Below are positions 8,109 through 18,679 of a DNA stretch of 64,000 nucleotides, piece by piece (the first letter of the stretch is position 1; each line of letters opens with the position of its first letter). Origin of the DNA: Candidatus Eisenbergiella stercoravium. GTDB taxonomy: Bacteria > Bacillota > Clostridia > Lachnospirales > Lachnospiraceae. The translations under genes were made by a program, and so were the position numbers. The notes beneath the pieces are model-generated. The model ran no database searches, was not told the origin of the DNA, and saw only the letters and a list, made by a program, of their open reading frames with translations. The DNA lies in NCBI GenBank assembly GCA_019113175.1, contig DXHY01000070.1, positions 58,685 to 122,684 on the forward strand, in the 5' to 3' direction.

Positions 8109-9524
8109 TTGAGCGAAGAACGGAAGAAACCGGAAGAAGGAAAGTTTGATATGCCGGAAGAGGGGCTGAAGGATTTCGACATGCGCAGGAGCGCGCAGGG
8201 GCATGGACTCCCCTGGTGGAAGGAAATTGCCCAGATTTTGAGAAAGAATACGAAAAGTCTTGTAATTGTAGTACTTGCGGCTGTGGTGCTTCTGGGAGCC
8301 GGCGTTTTTCTGGGCACCATGATTGGAAGAGGGAATGCTGCGAATCAGACCGCTTCCGCGGAGACTCAGACTGTGGAGACAGAAGCACAGAGCGCGGAGA
8401 CCGAAGTGGCATATGTTCCGCTCGAGGAGAACGCCTATCCTGAAATCAATGCGTTGATTGAGCGGTATTATCAGGCTGCGGCGGAAGGAGATATTGATAC
8501 GATTAATTCCATTAAGGATTATTCTGAGCAGACGGAGCTTCTTCAAATTCAGGAAAAGAGCAGTTATCTGGAAGGCTATGAAGATATCAACTGCTATACC
8601 AAGCCGGGCCCGGAGGAAAATTCCTACGTGGTGTATGCGAGCTATTATGCGAAATTTAAGGATATCGACCGTCCGGTCTGCGGCCTTAATACCTTCGTGG
8701 TATGCCAGAACAGTGACGGAGAGTATTACATTCATGACTGTACCAACGATGAAACCATGCGGGAATACAGGATCAGTGTTACGAAGCAGGATGATGTGGT
8801 GGAGCTGTTTAACCGTGTGCAGGTGGAATATAATGAAGCTGTTACGGAGGATGAAGAGCTGGCCGCCTTTCTGACACAGCTCTCCGAGGATCTGAAGGCT
8901 TCGGTCGGTGACGCGCTTGCTGAACAGGAAACGGAGACCGCAACGGAAACCGAAAGCGCTGACGCGGCACAGACGGAGGAAAGCGTTCAGGAAACGGAGA
9001 ATGCAGGAGAGGGATCTCTGGTTGAGGCTCTGGATGTGGTGAATATCCGCAGTTCCGACAGCGAGACGGCGGATGTGCTCGGAAAAGCTCAGATCGGCGA
9101 TACCTTTACGCTCCTGGAAAACAGGGAGAACGGCTGGTCCAGAGTCGAGTATGACGGCGGAGAGGCCTATATTAAGTCCGAGTATTTGGCGGCTGTGGAT
9201 GAAGGAGCTTCCGAGGCGGCATCGGACGGAACGGATACTTCAGAAGAAGCGGCTGCGGGTGAAGAGGAAAGCGCATCTCAGGATGAGGCGCCGGCAGTGG
9301 GAGAGGCTTCCGAGGCGGCGGATTTGTCGGATGTTCCGGACAGCGGCAGCTATCGGCTGACAACAACCGTAAATATCAGAAGCAGCGCCAGTGAAAGCGC
9401 TGACAGGATTGCGGTTGGCTATTCCGGCGATGTGGTTGAGATTATCATGAAGCAGGCGGATGGATGGACCAGGGTGCGCTTCAATGGAGAAACCGGGTAT
9501 ATCAGAACGGACGTGCTGAGATAA
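8109..9524 (+). CDS. Membrane-anchored surface protein with two bacterial SH3 domains
   Basis: 471 residues. Short charged cytoplasmic N-terminus, one membrane helix at about residues 50-71, then a long extracytoplasmic part. Two SH3b-type domains are visible at about residues 303-360 and 415-471, each with a VNIRSS start, an RV(E/R) strand and a Y-I-K/R ending; these domains usually bind peptidoglycan. They are joined by a linker rich in Ala, Glu, Ser and Thr. The start is TTG at 8109 with GAGGG upstream; ATG 8151 is an alternative. The region at residues 90-260 has no fold I can name. It probably senses or binds the cell wall, which is inference. Confidence 0.8.
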   Translation: MSEERKKPEEGKFDMPEEGLKDFDMRRSAQGHGLPWWKEIAQILRKNTKSLVIVVLAAVVLLGAGVFLGTMIGRGNAANQTASAETQTVETEAQSAETEVAYVPLEENAYPEINALIERYYQAAAEGDIDTINSIKDYSEQTELLQIQEKSSYLEGYEDINCYTKPGPEENSYVVYASYYAKFKDIDRPVCGLNTFVVCQNSDGEYYIHDCTNDETMREYRISVTKQDDVVELFNRVQVEYNEAVTEDEELAAFLTQLSEDLKASVGDALAEQETETATETESADAAQTEESVQETENAGEGSLVEALDVVNIRSSDSETADVLGKAQIGDTFTLLENRENGWSRVEYDGGEAYIKSEYLAAVDEGASEAASDGTDTSEEAAAGEEESASQDEAPAVGEASEAADLSDVPDSGSYRLTTTVNIRSSASESADRIAVGYSGDVVEIIMKQADGWTRVRFNGETGYIRTDVLR

Positions 9525-9601
9525 ATCAGATAAGCTGAACGGTTGAGAGCGTGTCCATGATAAATGATAAATCCGGCTGAAAAAAGAATAATCGTCTTCT
9601 T

Positions 9602-9640
9602 CAGGGGGAATGCTTATATCAGGGCATTCCCCCTGTTCAT
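9602..9640 (+). terminator. Rho-independent terminator after the SH3 protein gene
   Basis: Perfect 12-bp stem CAGGGGGAATGC (9602-9613) with GCATTCCCCCTG (9624-9635), a 10-base loop and a modest T-rich tail. Confidence 0.75.
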
Positions 9641-9708
9641 TTTAAGGAAAGTCTGTCGTCAGACGGATTCTGAACTTGTCCGGCAGATGGTGAAAGGAGA
9701 CGGAAGAA

Positions 9709-10146
9709 ATGGCGATGAAAGGTGATGATACGGCCCTTTTCAGGGAAATACAAAAGAATGCCCAGAAGGGGATGAGGGTGATCGAAACCATGCTCCCGAA
9801 GGTGGCGGATGATCCCTTTTCTCTCTACCTGAATGGAAAGGAACTGCAGTATTCGCAGATTAATGACAGGGTGAGGCAGGAAATGCTGAAGGAGAAGAGA
9901 GAAGGCTACCGGGCGGGGGCGGTCGCTGAGCTGGCCCTGAAGGGGAGCGTGCATGCAGGCACACTTTTTGACACCAGCGTCAGCCATATTGCGGGACTTA
10001 TGATCCGGGAAAGCAGCAGGGAGCTGACGGACATGTGGAAGGCGATGAATCATCATGAAAACGCCGGAGAGCAGAGCAGGCAGCTTGCGGAAGAATTCCT
10101 GGATTTCGGCCAGAAGACCATAACGGAACTGAAAAAATATCTTTAG
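9709..10146 (+). CDS. Hypothetical protein, 145 residues
   Basis: I do not recognise the family. Small, hydrophilic, predicted all-helical cytoplasmic protein. It has no signal peptide, membrane helix or cysteine cluster. Visible motifs are FREIQKNAQKGMRVIETMLPKV near the start and a C-terminal stretch rich in Glu, Lys and Leu ending ELKKYL. ATG 9709 is preceded by AAAGGAG at a suitable distance. It stands alone between a terminator and the gdhA promoter. Confidence 0.7.
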   Translation: MAMKGDDTALFREIQKNAQKGMRVIETMLPKVADDPFSLYLNGKELQYSQINDRVRQEMLKEKREGYRAGAVAELALKGSVHAGTLFDTSVSHIAGLMIRESSRELTDMWKAMNHHENAGEQSRQLAEEFLDFGQKTITELKKYL

Positions 10147-10244
10147 TAAATGAGCGGTTGCCTGTGCCGGTGGCTGACTGCTGTTTTCCCTCGGTGACAG
10201 GATGGTAACACGTTAAAACATTGCTGTGATGAATAAAGAAAAGC

Positions 10245-10273
10245 TTGCATCACGGCTTTTCCCATTATATAAT
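10245..10273 (+). promoter_or_regulatory. gdhA promoter
   Basis: TTGCAT (10245-10250) and TATAAT (10268-10273) with a 17-base spacer. Transcription would start near 10280, about 100 bases before gdhA, and would pass through a terminator-like hairpin. Confidence 0.7.
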
Positions 10274-10295
10274 AAAAAACGGACAAGGGAGTCTG

Positions 10296-11718
<1,423 letters not shown>

Positions 11719-11749
11719 GATAACTGCATTCTGAAAAAAGAGAATCGGG

Positions 11750-11789
11750 AGAAGTCCTGTAAACGAAGCGTTTACGGGACTTCTTTTTG
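11750..11789 (+). terminator. Rho-independent terminator after gdhA
   Basis: AGAAGTCCTGTAAACG (11750-11765) pairs with CGTTTACGGGACTTCT (11769-11784), 16 pairs with one G-U, a 3-base loop and TTTTT. Confidence 0.9.
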
Positions 11790-11864
11790 TCAGCAAAACC
11801 TGCGATTTTACACAGAGAGGGGCTACTTTTCTTTTTCGTTTTGTGATAAGATAGAGGCACTGAT

Positions 11865-13256
11865 ATGGAAACGGAAAGGAGAAAGTGTGCTGGTATGCAG
11901 AATATACAGAAAAGAAGGACTGAAAGAGCCATTATCATTTATATCTGTCTTGCCGCATTTCTGATTCTGTGCATTGTAAAATTCGATGTGATTCTCGCGG
12001 GGGTGTCGAGGCTTTGGAACGTCGTTTTTCCGCTGGTGCTCGGCGTAGGTATGGCCTATGTACTGAACATCGTGCTGGTAAGGGTGGAACGGCTGATTCT
12101 GCCGCATGCGAAGAAGCGTTTTGCGCAGACGGCGCGCCGCGGAATCGGAATCGTGGTATCACTGCTTCTGGTGGTCGCCCTGTTTACGCTGGTCGGACGG
12201 CTGGTGATTCCGGAGCTGGGAAAGACATTCGGCGTGATCGGGCGGAGCATTCCGGAGGTTCTGGACGAGGCAGCGGACTGGATGGAACAAAGCGGAGTTT
12301 TTAATGCTTCGGATTATATGGAGAATATTGACTGGAACAGTATGATGGAAAAGGCTGTGAATGTGGCCCAGTCGGGAATCGGAAGCCTTCTGAACTCGAC
12401 CATCAGCGTGGTCGGAAGCGTGGTCGGGGGAGTGGTCAACTTTTTTATCGGCCTGATCTTCGGCATTTACATCCTTGTGGGAAAGGAGCGGCTGCGTTCC
12501 CAGGCAAAACGGATTTTCCGCGCGTACCTGAAGGAACGAACCGTGGAGAGAATTGCCCGCGTTTTGAAGACGGCAGATGAAACCTTTTCCAGCTTTATCA
12601 TCGGCCAGTGTACGGAGGCGGTGATTCTGGGCACACTCTGTACTGTGGGAATGCTCATCTTTGATTTCCCCTATGCGGTGATGGTCGGCTCCTTCATCGG
12701 CGTGACGGCTCTGATTCCAATTGTCGGGGCGTATCTGGGAGCCGCCGTCGGAGCGTTCATGATCGTTACGGTAGATCCTCTGAAAGCGTTGCTCTTTCTG
12801 GTGTTTATTGTTGTCCTGCAGCAGATGGAGGGAAATCTTATTTATCCCAGAGTGGTCGGTTCCTCGATCGGCCTTCCGGGCATGTGGGTGCTGGCGGCGG
12901 TAACAGTGGGAGGCGGCCTGCTGGGAATCGGCGGCATGCTTCTCGGCGTTCCGCTTGTGGCGACAGTGTATAAGCTTTTAAGAAGCGATGTGAACGAGAG
13001 AAACCGGAGGAAGGACATGGCGCCTGCCGGAAATGGTATGTCTGCCGGAAGAGGAGCACCTCACGGAAAGGAAACGACTCCCGGAAGCGCAGCGTCTCCA
13101 AAGAATGCTGCGTCTCCAAAGAATGCTGCGTTTCAGAAGAATGCGGCGTCCGCAAAGAGCGGAACGGCCTCCGGAGAGCGCCCGCAAAACCGGCGCAGGC
13201 AGGAAGCGCGTCCTGAAGCCGCAGACAGAAAGCAGAACGAGAAGGGAAGACGGTGA
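11865..13256 (+). CDS. AI-2E family transporter-like membrane protein
   Basis: 463 residues, polytopic membrane protein. Helices near residues 23-40, 45-65, 85-108, 165-195, 250-290, 300-330 and 340-370 match the AI-2E transporter family (PF01594). Typical C-terminal motifs are visible: IPIVGAYLGA and a GLLGIGGMLLGVPLVATVYK stretch. Members export varied substrates, so no substrate is claimed. The last 80 residues are a hydrophilic basic tail containing an 18-bp DNA repeat. Start 11865 has GAGG seven bases upstream; ATG 11895 with AAAGGAG is also possible. The stop abuts the cls start, implying co-expression. Confidence 0.87.
   Translation: METERRKCAGMQNIQKRRTERAIIIYICLAAFLILCIVKFDVILAGVSRLWNVVFPLVLGVGMAYVLNIVLVRVERLILPHAKKRFAQTARRGIGIVVSLLLVVALFTLVGRLVIPELGKTFGVIGRSIPEVLDEAADWMEQSGVFNASDYMENIDWNSMMEKAVNVAQSGIGSLLNSTISVVGSVVGGVVNFFIGLIFGIYILVGKERLRSQAKRIFRAYLKERTVERIARVLKTADETFSSFIIGQCTEAVILGTLCTVGMLIFDFPYAVMVGSFIGVTALIPIVGAYLGAAVGAFMIVTVDPLKALLFLVFIVVLQQMEGNLIYPRVVGSSIGLPGMWVLAAVTVGGGLLGIGGMLLGVPLVATVYKLLRSDVNERNRRKDMAPAGNGMSAGRGAPHGKETTPGSAASPKNAASPKNAAFQKNAASAKSGTASGERPQNRRRQEARPEAADRKQNEKGRR
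13092..13163 (+). repeat. 18-bp in-frame repeats in the tail of the AI-2E-like gene
   Basis: Two identical 18-base units (13092-13109 and 13110-13127, each encoding ASPKNA), followed by two diverged ones to 13163. They encode an Ala/Ser/Pro/Lys-rich cytoplasmic tail. Confidence 0.85.
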
Positions 13257-14801
13257 ATGAGGGAGAAATACAAAAGACTGGTGATGAACCGTATTATCAT
13301 CACGGTGCTGCTCATATTAATACAGGTCATCTGGCTCATTTTCATGTTGGAAAAGCTGACGGAATATGTGAGCTGGATTACTACGGTGTTTTCTGTGCTG
13401 AGTATTCTGGTTGTACTGTACATTATAGGAAAGGATGACAATTCTGCCTATAAGATCGGCTGGATCGTGCTGATTATGGCGCTTCCTCTGTTCGGCGGGC
13501 TGTTTTATCTGGTTTTCGGAGATAAAAAGCCTTCCCGTAAAATGCGTGGAAAGCTGCATGCCCAGCACGTACAGTACCGGCAGTACCTGAAAAAGAAGGA
13601 GGGGGCGAAGGAGCTGCCTCCCGATGAGAAAAAGGAGAGCTGCCGTGCCGCAGGCACCTTCCGCTACGTGGAGAGGGTGAGCGATTTCCCGGCCTATACC
13701 AATACGGAGGTCCGGTATTATCCGTCCGGTGAAGAAATGTTTGTGGATATGCTGGAGGATCTGAAGCGCGCGGAGCATTACATTTTTCTGGAGTATTTCA
13801 TCGTTTCGGAAGGGAAAATGTGGAATACCATTCTGGAAATTCTGAAGGAAAAGGCGGCTGCGGGCGTTGAGGTCCGGATGATCTACGATGATATGGGAAG
13901 CATCACCTATCTGCCGGGCGGTTATGGTGAATGGCTTGAGAAGGCGGGCATAAAGTGCATGGTCTTCAATCCGATCATACCTTTTTTCTCCCTTGTGATG
14001 AACAACCGGGATCACAGAAAAATTCTGGATATTGACGGACATACGGCCTATACCGGAGGAATCAATCTGTCGGATGAGTATATCAATGAGATCGTCCGCT
14101 TTGGCTACTGGAAGGACACCGGTGTGCGCCTTCACGGGGAGGGCGTCTGGAGCTTTACCGTGATGTTCCTGGAGATGTGGAATGCATTCCGGAAGGAGGA
14201 TGAGGATATCGACCGCTTCCGGCCCCATGTATGGCATCCGGAGAGCTTTTCAGGAACAGGGCTGGTTCAGCCCTATACGGATTCCCCTCTGGACAATGAG
14301 ACAATCGCGGAAAATGTATATCTGGACATCCTGCATCAGGCGAAGAAATATGTCTATATTTTTACGCCCTATCTGATTGTGGACGATGTGATGAGAAACG
14401 CACTTTGCCAGGCGGCAAAGCGGGGCGTGGATGTCCGGATCGTGACGCCCGGAATTCCGGATAAGCCGACCGTATTCCGGATCACCCGATCCAATTATCC
14501 TCCGCTTCTGCGGGCAGGTGTCCGGATCTACGAATATACGCCCGGTTTTATCCATGCGAAGAGCTATATCTGTGACGATGAATTCGGCGTGGTGGGCAGT
14601 GTGAATATGGACTTCAGAAGCCTCTATCTGCATTTTGAGTGTGCCACCCTTCTGTACCGCACAGAGGGGCTGAAAGAGCTGAAGGAGGACAGCATAAGGA
14701 CCATTGAACAGAGCCGGGAGATCACATTGGACGACTGCAAAAAGGGAATTGTCGGCGGCCTGGTGGATTCGGTTCTCCGGGTATTTGCGCCTCTGTGTTG
14801 A
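13257..14801 (+). CDS. cls: Cardiolipin synthase
   Basis: Condenses two phosphatidylglycerol molecules into cardiolipin at the cytoplasmic membrane. 514 residues: two N-terminal helices (about residues 9-30 and 38-58, with a third near 70-85), then two phospholipase D domains. Both HKD motifs are intact: HRKILDID in the first and HAKSYICD in the second, each followed by a GGIN or GSVN strand. The ATG directly follows the TGA of the AI-2E-like gene. No terminator is seen before the alaS promoter. Confidence 0.94.
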   Translation: MREKYKRLVMNRIIITVLLILIQVIWLIFMLEKLTEYVSWITTVFSVLSILVVLYIIGKDDNSAYKIGWIVLIMALPLFGGLFYLVFGDKKPSRKMRGKLHAQHVQYRQYLKKKEGAKELPPDEKKESCRAAGTFRYVERVSDFPAYTNTEVRYYPSGEEMFVDMLEDLKRAEHYIFLEYFIVSEGKMWNTILEILKEKAAAGVEVRMIYDDMGSITYLPGGYGEWLEKAGIKCMVFNPIIPFFSLVMNNRDHRKILDIDGHTAYTGGINLSDEYINEIVRFGYWKDTGVRLHGEGVWSFTVMFLEMWNAFRKEDEDIDRFRPHVWHPESFSGTGLVQPYTDSPLDNETIAENVYLDILHQAKKYVYIFTPYLIVDDVMRNALCQAAKRGVDVRIVTPGIPDKPTVFRITRSNYPPLLRAGVRIYEYTPGFIHAKSYICDDEFGVVGSVNMDFRSLYLHFECATLLYRTEGLKELKEDSIRTIEQSREITLDDCKKGIVGGLVDSVLRVFAPLC

Positions 14802-14810
14802 TGCGTGACA

Positions 14811-14839
14811 TTGACAAGGAAAAAAATTGTATTTATAAT
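14811..14839 (+). promoter_or_regulatory. alaS promoter
   Basis: Consensus-perfect TTGACA (14811-14816) and TATAAT (14834-14839) with a 17-base spacer, about 35 bases before the alaS start. The leader is too short for a T-box. Confidence 0.9.
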
Positions 14840-14873
14840 GGGATAGATTCAGGCAATTTTGGAGGAAACAGAC

Positions 14874-17513
14874 GTGGAAAAATACGGTGTAAATGAATTG
14901 AGAAAGATGTTCCTGGATTTCTTTGAGAGCAAGGGACATCTGGTGATGAAGAGCTTTTCCCTGGTGCCGCACAACGACAACAGCCTGCTTCTGATCAATT
15001 CCGGTATGGCTCCCTTAAAGCCCTATTTTACGGGGCAGGAGATCCCGCCGAGAAGAAGGGTGGCCACCTGTCAGAAGTGTATCCGCACCGGCGATATCGA
15101 GAACATCGGCAAGACGGACAGGCACGGCACTTTCTTTGAAATGCTGGGAAATTTCTCCTTCGGAGATTATTTCAAGCATGAGGCGATCGCCTGGTGCTGG
15201 GAGTTTCTGACCGAAGTGGTCGGACTTGACCCGGACAGGCTGTATCCTTCCGTATATCTGGATGACGACGAGGCCTTCGACATCTGGAATAAGGAAATCG
15301 GCATTGCGCCGGAACGGATTTTCCGTTTCGGAAAAGAGGATAATTTCTGGGAGCACGGCTCCGGTCCCTGCGGCCCCTGCTCCGAAGTATACTATGACCG
15401 CGGTGAGAAATACGGCTGCGGAAAACCGACCTGTACGGTGGGCTGTGACTGCGACCGTTACATCGAAGTGTGGAACAACGTGTTCTCCCAGTTCGACAAT
15501 GACGGCCACGGCCATTATACCGACCTGATCCAGAAGAACATCGATACGGGCATGGGTCTGGAGCGTCTTGCAACCGTTGTGCAGGATGTGGATTCCATCT
15601 TCGATGTGGATACCATTCAGGCGCTGAGAAACAGAGTCTGCGAGCTGGCAGGCAAAACCTATAAGGAAAAACACGAATGGGATGTTTCCATCCGTATTGT
15701 GACGGACCATATCCGTTCCGCCACATTTATGATTTCGGACGGCATCATGCCCTCCAATGAGGGAAGAGGCTATGTGCTCCGCCGCATTATCCGCCGCGCT
15801 GCACGCCACGGCAGGCTTCTGGGAATCGAAGGAGAATTCCTTTCCAACCTGAGCCATACCGTTATCGAGGGCAGCCGTGACGGTTATCCGGAGCTGGAGG
15901 AGAAGAAGGAATTCATCTTTAAGGTCCTTTCTCAGGAGGAGGATAAATTCAACCGCACCATCGACCAGGGGCTGAGCATCCTTGCCGAGCTGTCTGAGCA
16001 GATGGCGAAGGAAGGAAAGACGCAGCTTTCCGGTCAGGATGCGTTCCGTCTGTATGATACCTATGGCTTCCCGCTGGATCTGACCACGGAGATTCTGCAG
16101 GAAAAAGGCTTTTCCGTGGACGAGAACGGCTTTGCCGCCTGCATGAAGGAGCAGAAGGACAAGGCCCGCGCCGCGAGAAAGGTGACCAACTATATGGGAG
16201 CCGACGCGACGGTTTACGAGCAGATCGATCCTGCAATCACCTCCGAATTTGTGGGATATGACAGGCTGACCTGGAAATCCCCCATTGTGGCCATGACCAC
16301 GGAGGATGAGGTGGTGGAGGCGCTGACCGATGGGGAGAGCGGCACCATCATTGTGGAGCAGACCCCTTTCTATGGAACCATGGGCGGTCAGTGCGGAGAT
16401 ACGGGCGTGATCCGTACCGCGGAGGGTGAATTTGTGGTGCAGGATACCATTCATCTGCTGGGCGGCAAGATCGGACATGTGGGAAAGATGACGAAGGGCA
16501 TGCTGCGCATGGGCGATCAGGTGGAACTTACAGTGGATGCCGAAAAACGTGCGGATACCTGTAAAAATCACAGCGCTACCCATCTTCTGCAGAAGGCGCT
16601 GCGCACAGTGCTCGGTACTCATGTGGAGCAGGCAGGCTCCTATGTGGATCCGTACCGCCTTCGTTTCGATTTCAGCCATTTCTCCGCCATGACCGAAGGG
16701 GAGCTGGCGCAGGTGGAAAAGATCGTGAATGATGAAATCGCCGCCCATATTCCGGTGGAGACCAGTATCATGACTCTGGAGGAAGCGAAGAAGACCGGAG
16801 CGATGGCTCTGTTTGGCGAGAAATACGGCGATAAGGTCCGCGTAGTACGGATGGGAGATTTTTCCACGGAACTGTGCGGCGGAACCCATGTGGCGAATAC
16901 GGGAGACATCTCCGTGTTTAAGATCCTTTCCGAAAGCGGCGTTGCAGCCGGCGTCAGGAGGATTGAAGCGCTCACCGGTCCCGGCGTGTTCTCTTATTAC
17001 AGAGAGCAGGAGAGCCGTCTTGAGGAAGCGGCGAAGATCGTGAAGGCGACGCCCGCGACCCTGACAGAGAAGCTGGAGCATCTGATGGCAGAGATGAAGC
17101 GACTGAACGCGGAAAATGAATCCCTGAAGAGCAGGGCCGCGAAGGAAGCCCTGGGCGACGTGATGAACCAGGTGCAGGAAGTGAAGGGCGTGAAGCTGAT
17201 CGCGGCACGTGCGGACGGCGTGGACATGAACGGCTTAAGAGAGCTGGGCGACCAGCTGAAGGAGAAGCTGGGCGAAGGCGTGATCGTGCTCGCTTCCGAA
17301 CAGGACGGCAGGGTGAATCTGGTGGCAATGGCCACGGACGGCGCGATGAAGGCCGGCGCTCATGCGGGCAACCTGATTAAGGGAATTGCGGCTCTTGTCG
17401 GCGGTGGCGGCGGCGGAAGGCCGAATATGGCTCAGGCCGGCGGAAAGAAGCCGGAGGGAATTGACGATGCTCTGAAGGAAGCGGCAGCGGTTCTGGAAGG
17501 CATGCTTAAATAG
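14874..17513 (+). CDS. alaS: Alanyl-tRNA synthetase
   Basis: Charges tRNA-Ala with alanine. 879 residues with full domain order: class II catalytic core (motif 1 at about residues 1-40, GNFSFGDYFK, motif 3 at GLERL), the editing domain with HSATHLLQKAL and the Zn-binding CGGTH, and the C-terminal DHHA1 region with the GGGGGGRPNMAQAGG signature. The start is GTG 14874, eight bases after GGAGG; a TTG five codons earlier overlaps that ribosome site and is rejected. It is transcribed from the strong promoter just upstream. Confidence 0.97.
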   Translation: MEKYGVNELRKMFLDFFESKGHLVMKSFSLVPHNDNSLLLINSGMAPLKPYFTGQEIPPRRRVATCQKCIRTGDIENIGKTDRHGTFFEMLGNFSFGDYFKHEAIAWCWEFLTEVVGLDPDRLYPSVYLDDDEAFDIWNKEIGIAPERIFRFGKEDNFWEHGSGPCGPCSEVYYDRGEKYGCGKPTCTVGCDCDRYIEVWNNVFSQFDNDGHGHYTDLIQKNIDTGMGLERLATVVQDVDSIFDVDTIQALRNRVCELAGKTYKEKHEWDVSIRIVTDHIRSATFMISDGIMPSNEGRGYVLRRIIRRAARHGRLLGIEGEFLSNLSHTVIEGSRDGYPELEEKKEFIFKVLSQEEDKFNRTIDQGLSILAELSEQMAKEGKTQLSGQDAFRLYDTYGFPLDLTTEILQEKGFSVDENGFAACMKEQKDKARAARKVTNYMGADATVYEQIDPAITSEFVGYDRLTWKSPIVAMTTEDEVVEALTDGESGTIIVEQTPFYGTMGGQCGDTGVIRTAEGEFVVQDTIHLLGGKIGHVGKMTKGMLRMGDQVELTVDAEKRADTCKNHSATHLLQKALRTVLGTHVEQAGSYVDPYRLRFDFSHFSAMTEGELAQVEKIVNDEIAAHIPVETSIMTLEEAKKTGAMALFGEKYGDKVRVVRMGDFSTELCGGTHVANTGDISVFKILSESGVAAGVRRIEALTGPGVFSYYREQESRLEEAAKIVKATPATLTEKLEHLMAEMKRLNAENESLKSRAAKEALGDVMNQVQEVKGVKLIAARADGVDMNGLRELGDQLKEKLGEGVIVLASEQDGRVNLVAMATDGAMKAGAHAGNLIKGIAALVGGGGGGRPNMAQAGGKKPEGIDDALKEAAAVLEGMLK

Positions 17514-17553
17514 GCCGGATCAAAGAATTTGAAACAGAACCCCCAAAAAGGTC

Positions 17554-17581
17554 TTGACGTGAGGTCATTTTTTGGTATAAT
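17554..17581 (+). promoter_or_regulatory. rpsU promoter
   Basis: TTGACG (17554-17559) and TATAAT (17576-17581) with a 16-base spacer, just over 100 bases before rpsU. The rest of the 17514-17686 gap holds no other gene that I can see. Confidence 0.8.
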
Positions 17582-17686
17582 AATGGATGTGCACAGGTGT
17601 GCTGTGTTATTGCAGAGTGCAGCTATGCATTAAAAACCCAATCAGTCATGAACTTGAAGGGACTGAAGGGAGGTCAGGTGTGAGCT

Positions 17687-17863
17687 ATGTCTAATATTAT
17701 CGTAAAAGAGAATGAGACTTTGGACAGCGCGCTTCGTCGTTTTAAAAGAAGCTGTGCGAAAGCTGGTATTCAGCAGGAGATCCGTAAGAGAGAGCATTAC
17801 GAGAAGCCCAGCGTAAGACGCAAGAAGAAGTCCGAAGCGGCAAGAAAGCGTAAATATAATTAA
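17687..17863 (+). CDS. rpsU: 30S ribosomal protein S21
   Basis: Small basic protein of the 30S subunit involved in initiation. 58 residues, starting [20 protein letters not shown] and ending in a Lys/Arg-rich tail ([15 protein letters not shown]), the normal length and sequence for Firmicutes S21. AGGGAGGT lies about 10 bases before the ATG. It has its own promoter and terminator. Confidence 0.97.
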   Translation: MSNIIVKENETLDSALRRFKRSCAKAGIQQEIRKREHYEKPSVRRKKKSEAARKRKYN

Positions 17864-17871
17864 GCGAACGG

Positions 17872-17909
17872 AAGTCCTTGGTAGTCAGCTATCAGGGACT
17901 TGTGTTTTG
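17872..17909 (+). terminator. Rho-independent terminator after rpsU
   Basis: AAGTCCTTGGTAG (17872-17884) pairs with CTATCAGGGACTT (17889-17901), two G-U pairs, loop TCAG, then TGTGTTTT. Confidence 0.8.
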
Positions 17910-17966
17910 TATGGCGGAAATTTCCATTTTCTGCCATGAGAAGCGGACGTTCGGGACGGAGGAATT

Positions 17967-18563
17967 ATGTTGCTTTACAGCATATCGATGCCTGCCGGCC
18001 TGCAGCCGGTGCGTCTGATTGCGGCCTTCTGCATTTACAGCGTGCTCGGATGGTGCATGGAATCCGCCTATATGTCGTTCTGCAACAGGAGGCTGACCAA
18101 CAGAGGTTTTATGACGAGTCCTTTCTGCCCTATCTATGGCGTTGGTGCGCTTGCCGGATATTTTCTTTTGAGGGGATTTGCCGGAAACCTGTTTCTGCTC
18201 TATTTTGTGGGAGCGCTCAGCGCAACGGCCTTTGAGTATCTGGTGGGAAGGATGATGCTGAAGCTGTTCGGCGAGGTATGGTGGGATTACCATGAAAAGC
18301 CCTTTAATTATCAGGGGCTGATCTGCCTGGAAAGCACGATTGCCTGGGGTTTTTATGCGGTTATCATCATCGGATTTCTTCATGGGATCGTGATGAAATA
18401 CGCTTCCTGGTATACATATGGCAGGGGACTTGTGATCCTCAGAGCGGTGCTTCTGCTTGTTCTGATCGATTTTCTGTGGCATCTTCTTGCGGCGCTGCAT
18501 GTGGATGTGGCGGAAAAAAGAGACAGGCTTCTGACGAAATGCCGCGGCTTTTTCCGCTTTTAG
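17967..18563 (+). CDS. PF06541-type membrane protein (putative ABC-transporter type IV/CmpB)
   Basis: 198 residues with about five membrane helices. The family pattern is clear: an early helix with YSVLGWCMESAY, then NRRLTNRGF, GPFCPIYG-like SPFCPIYGVGAL, EYLVG, WWDYHEKPFNYQGLICLES and a final helix pair. The family is labelled a putative ABC permease, but its function is unproven. A second member of the same family lies at 59423-60445. The GH25 lysozyme starts about 115 bases downstream, so the two may be co-transcribed. Confidence 0.85.
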   Translation: MLLYSISMPAGLQPVRLIAAFCIYSVLGWCMESAYMSFCNRRLTNRGFMTSPFCPIYGVGALAGYFLLRGFAGNLFLLYFVGALSATAFEYLVGRMMLKLFGEVWWDYHEKPFNYQGLICLESTIAWGFYAVIIIGFLHGIVMKYASWYTYGRGLVILRAVLLLVLIDFLWHLLAALHVDVAEKRDRLLTKCRGFFRF

Positions 18564-18679
18564 AAGGAACGGCCGCCGGACGGTTCCTAAAGGAGACTGG
18601 CGCAGTTTTTTGGAAACAGACTGACAAAGGAAGGGAAGCGGCAGATGACCGCTCCAGAAAGGTACGGGAAAGAAAAGGA

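Noticed and set aside
14840..14873. T-box riboswitch before alaS
   Set aside because: Only about 30 bases separate the promoter from the start codon, too short for a T-box.
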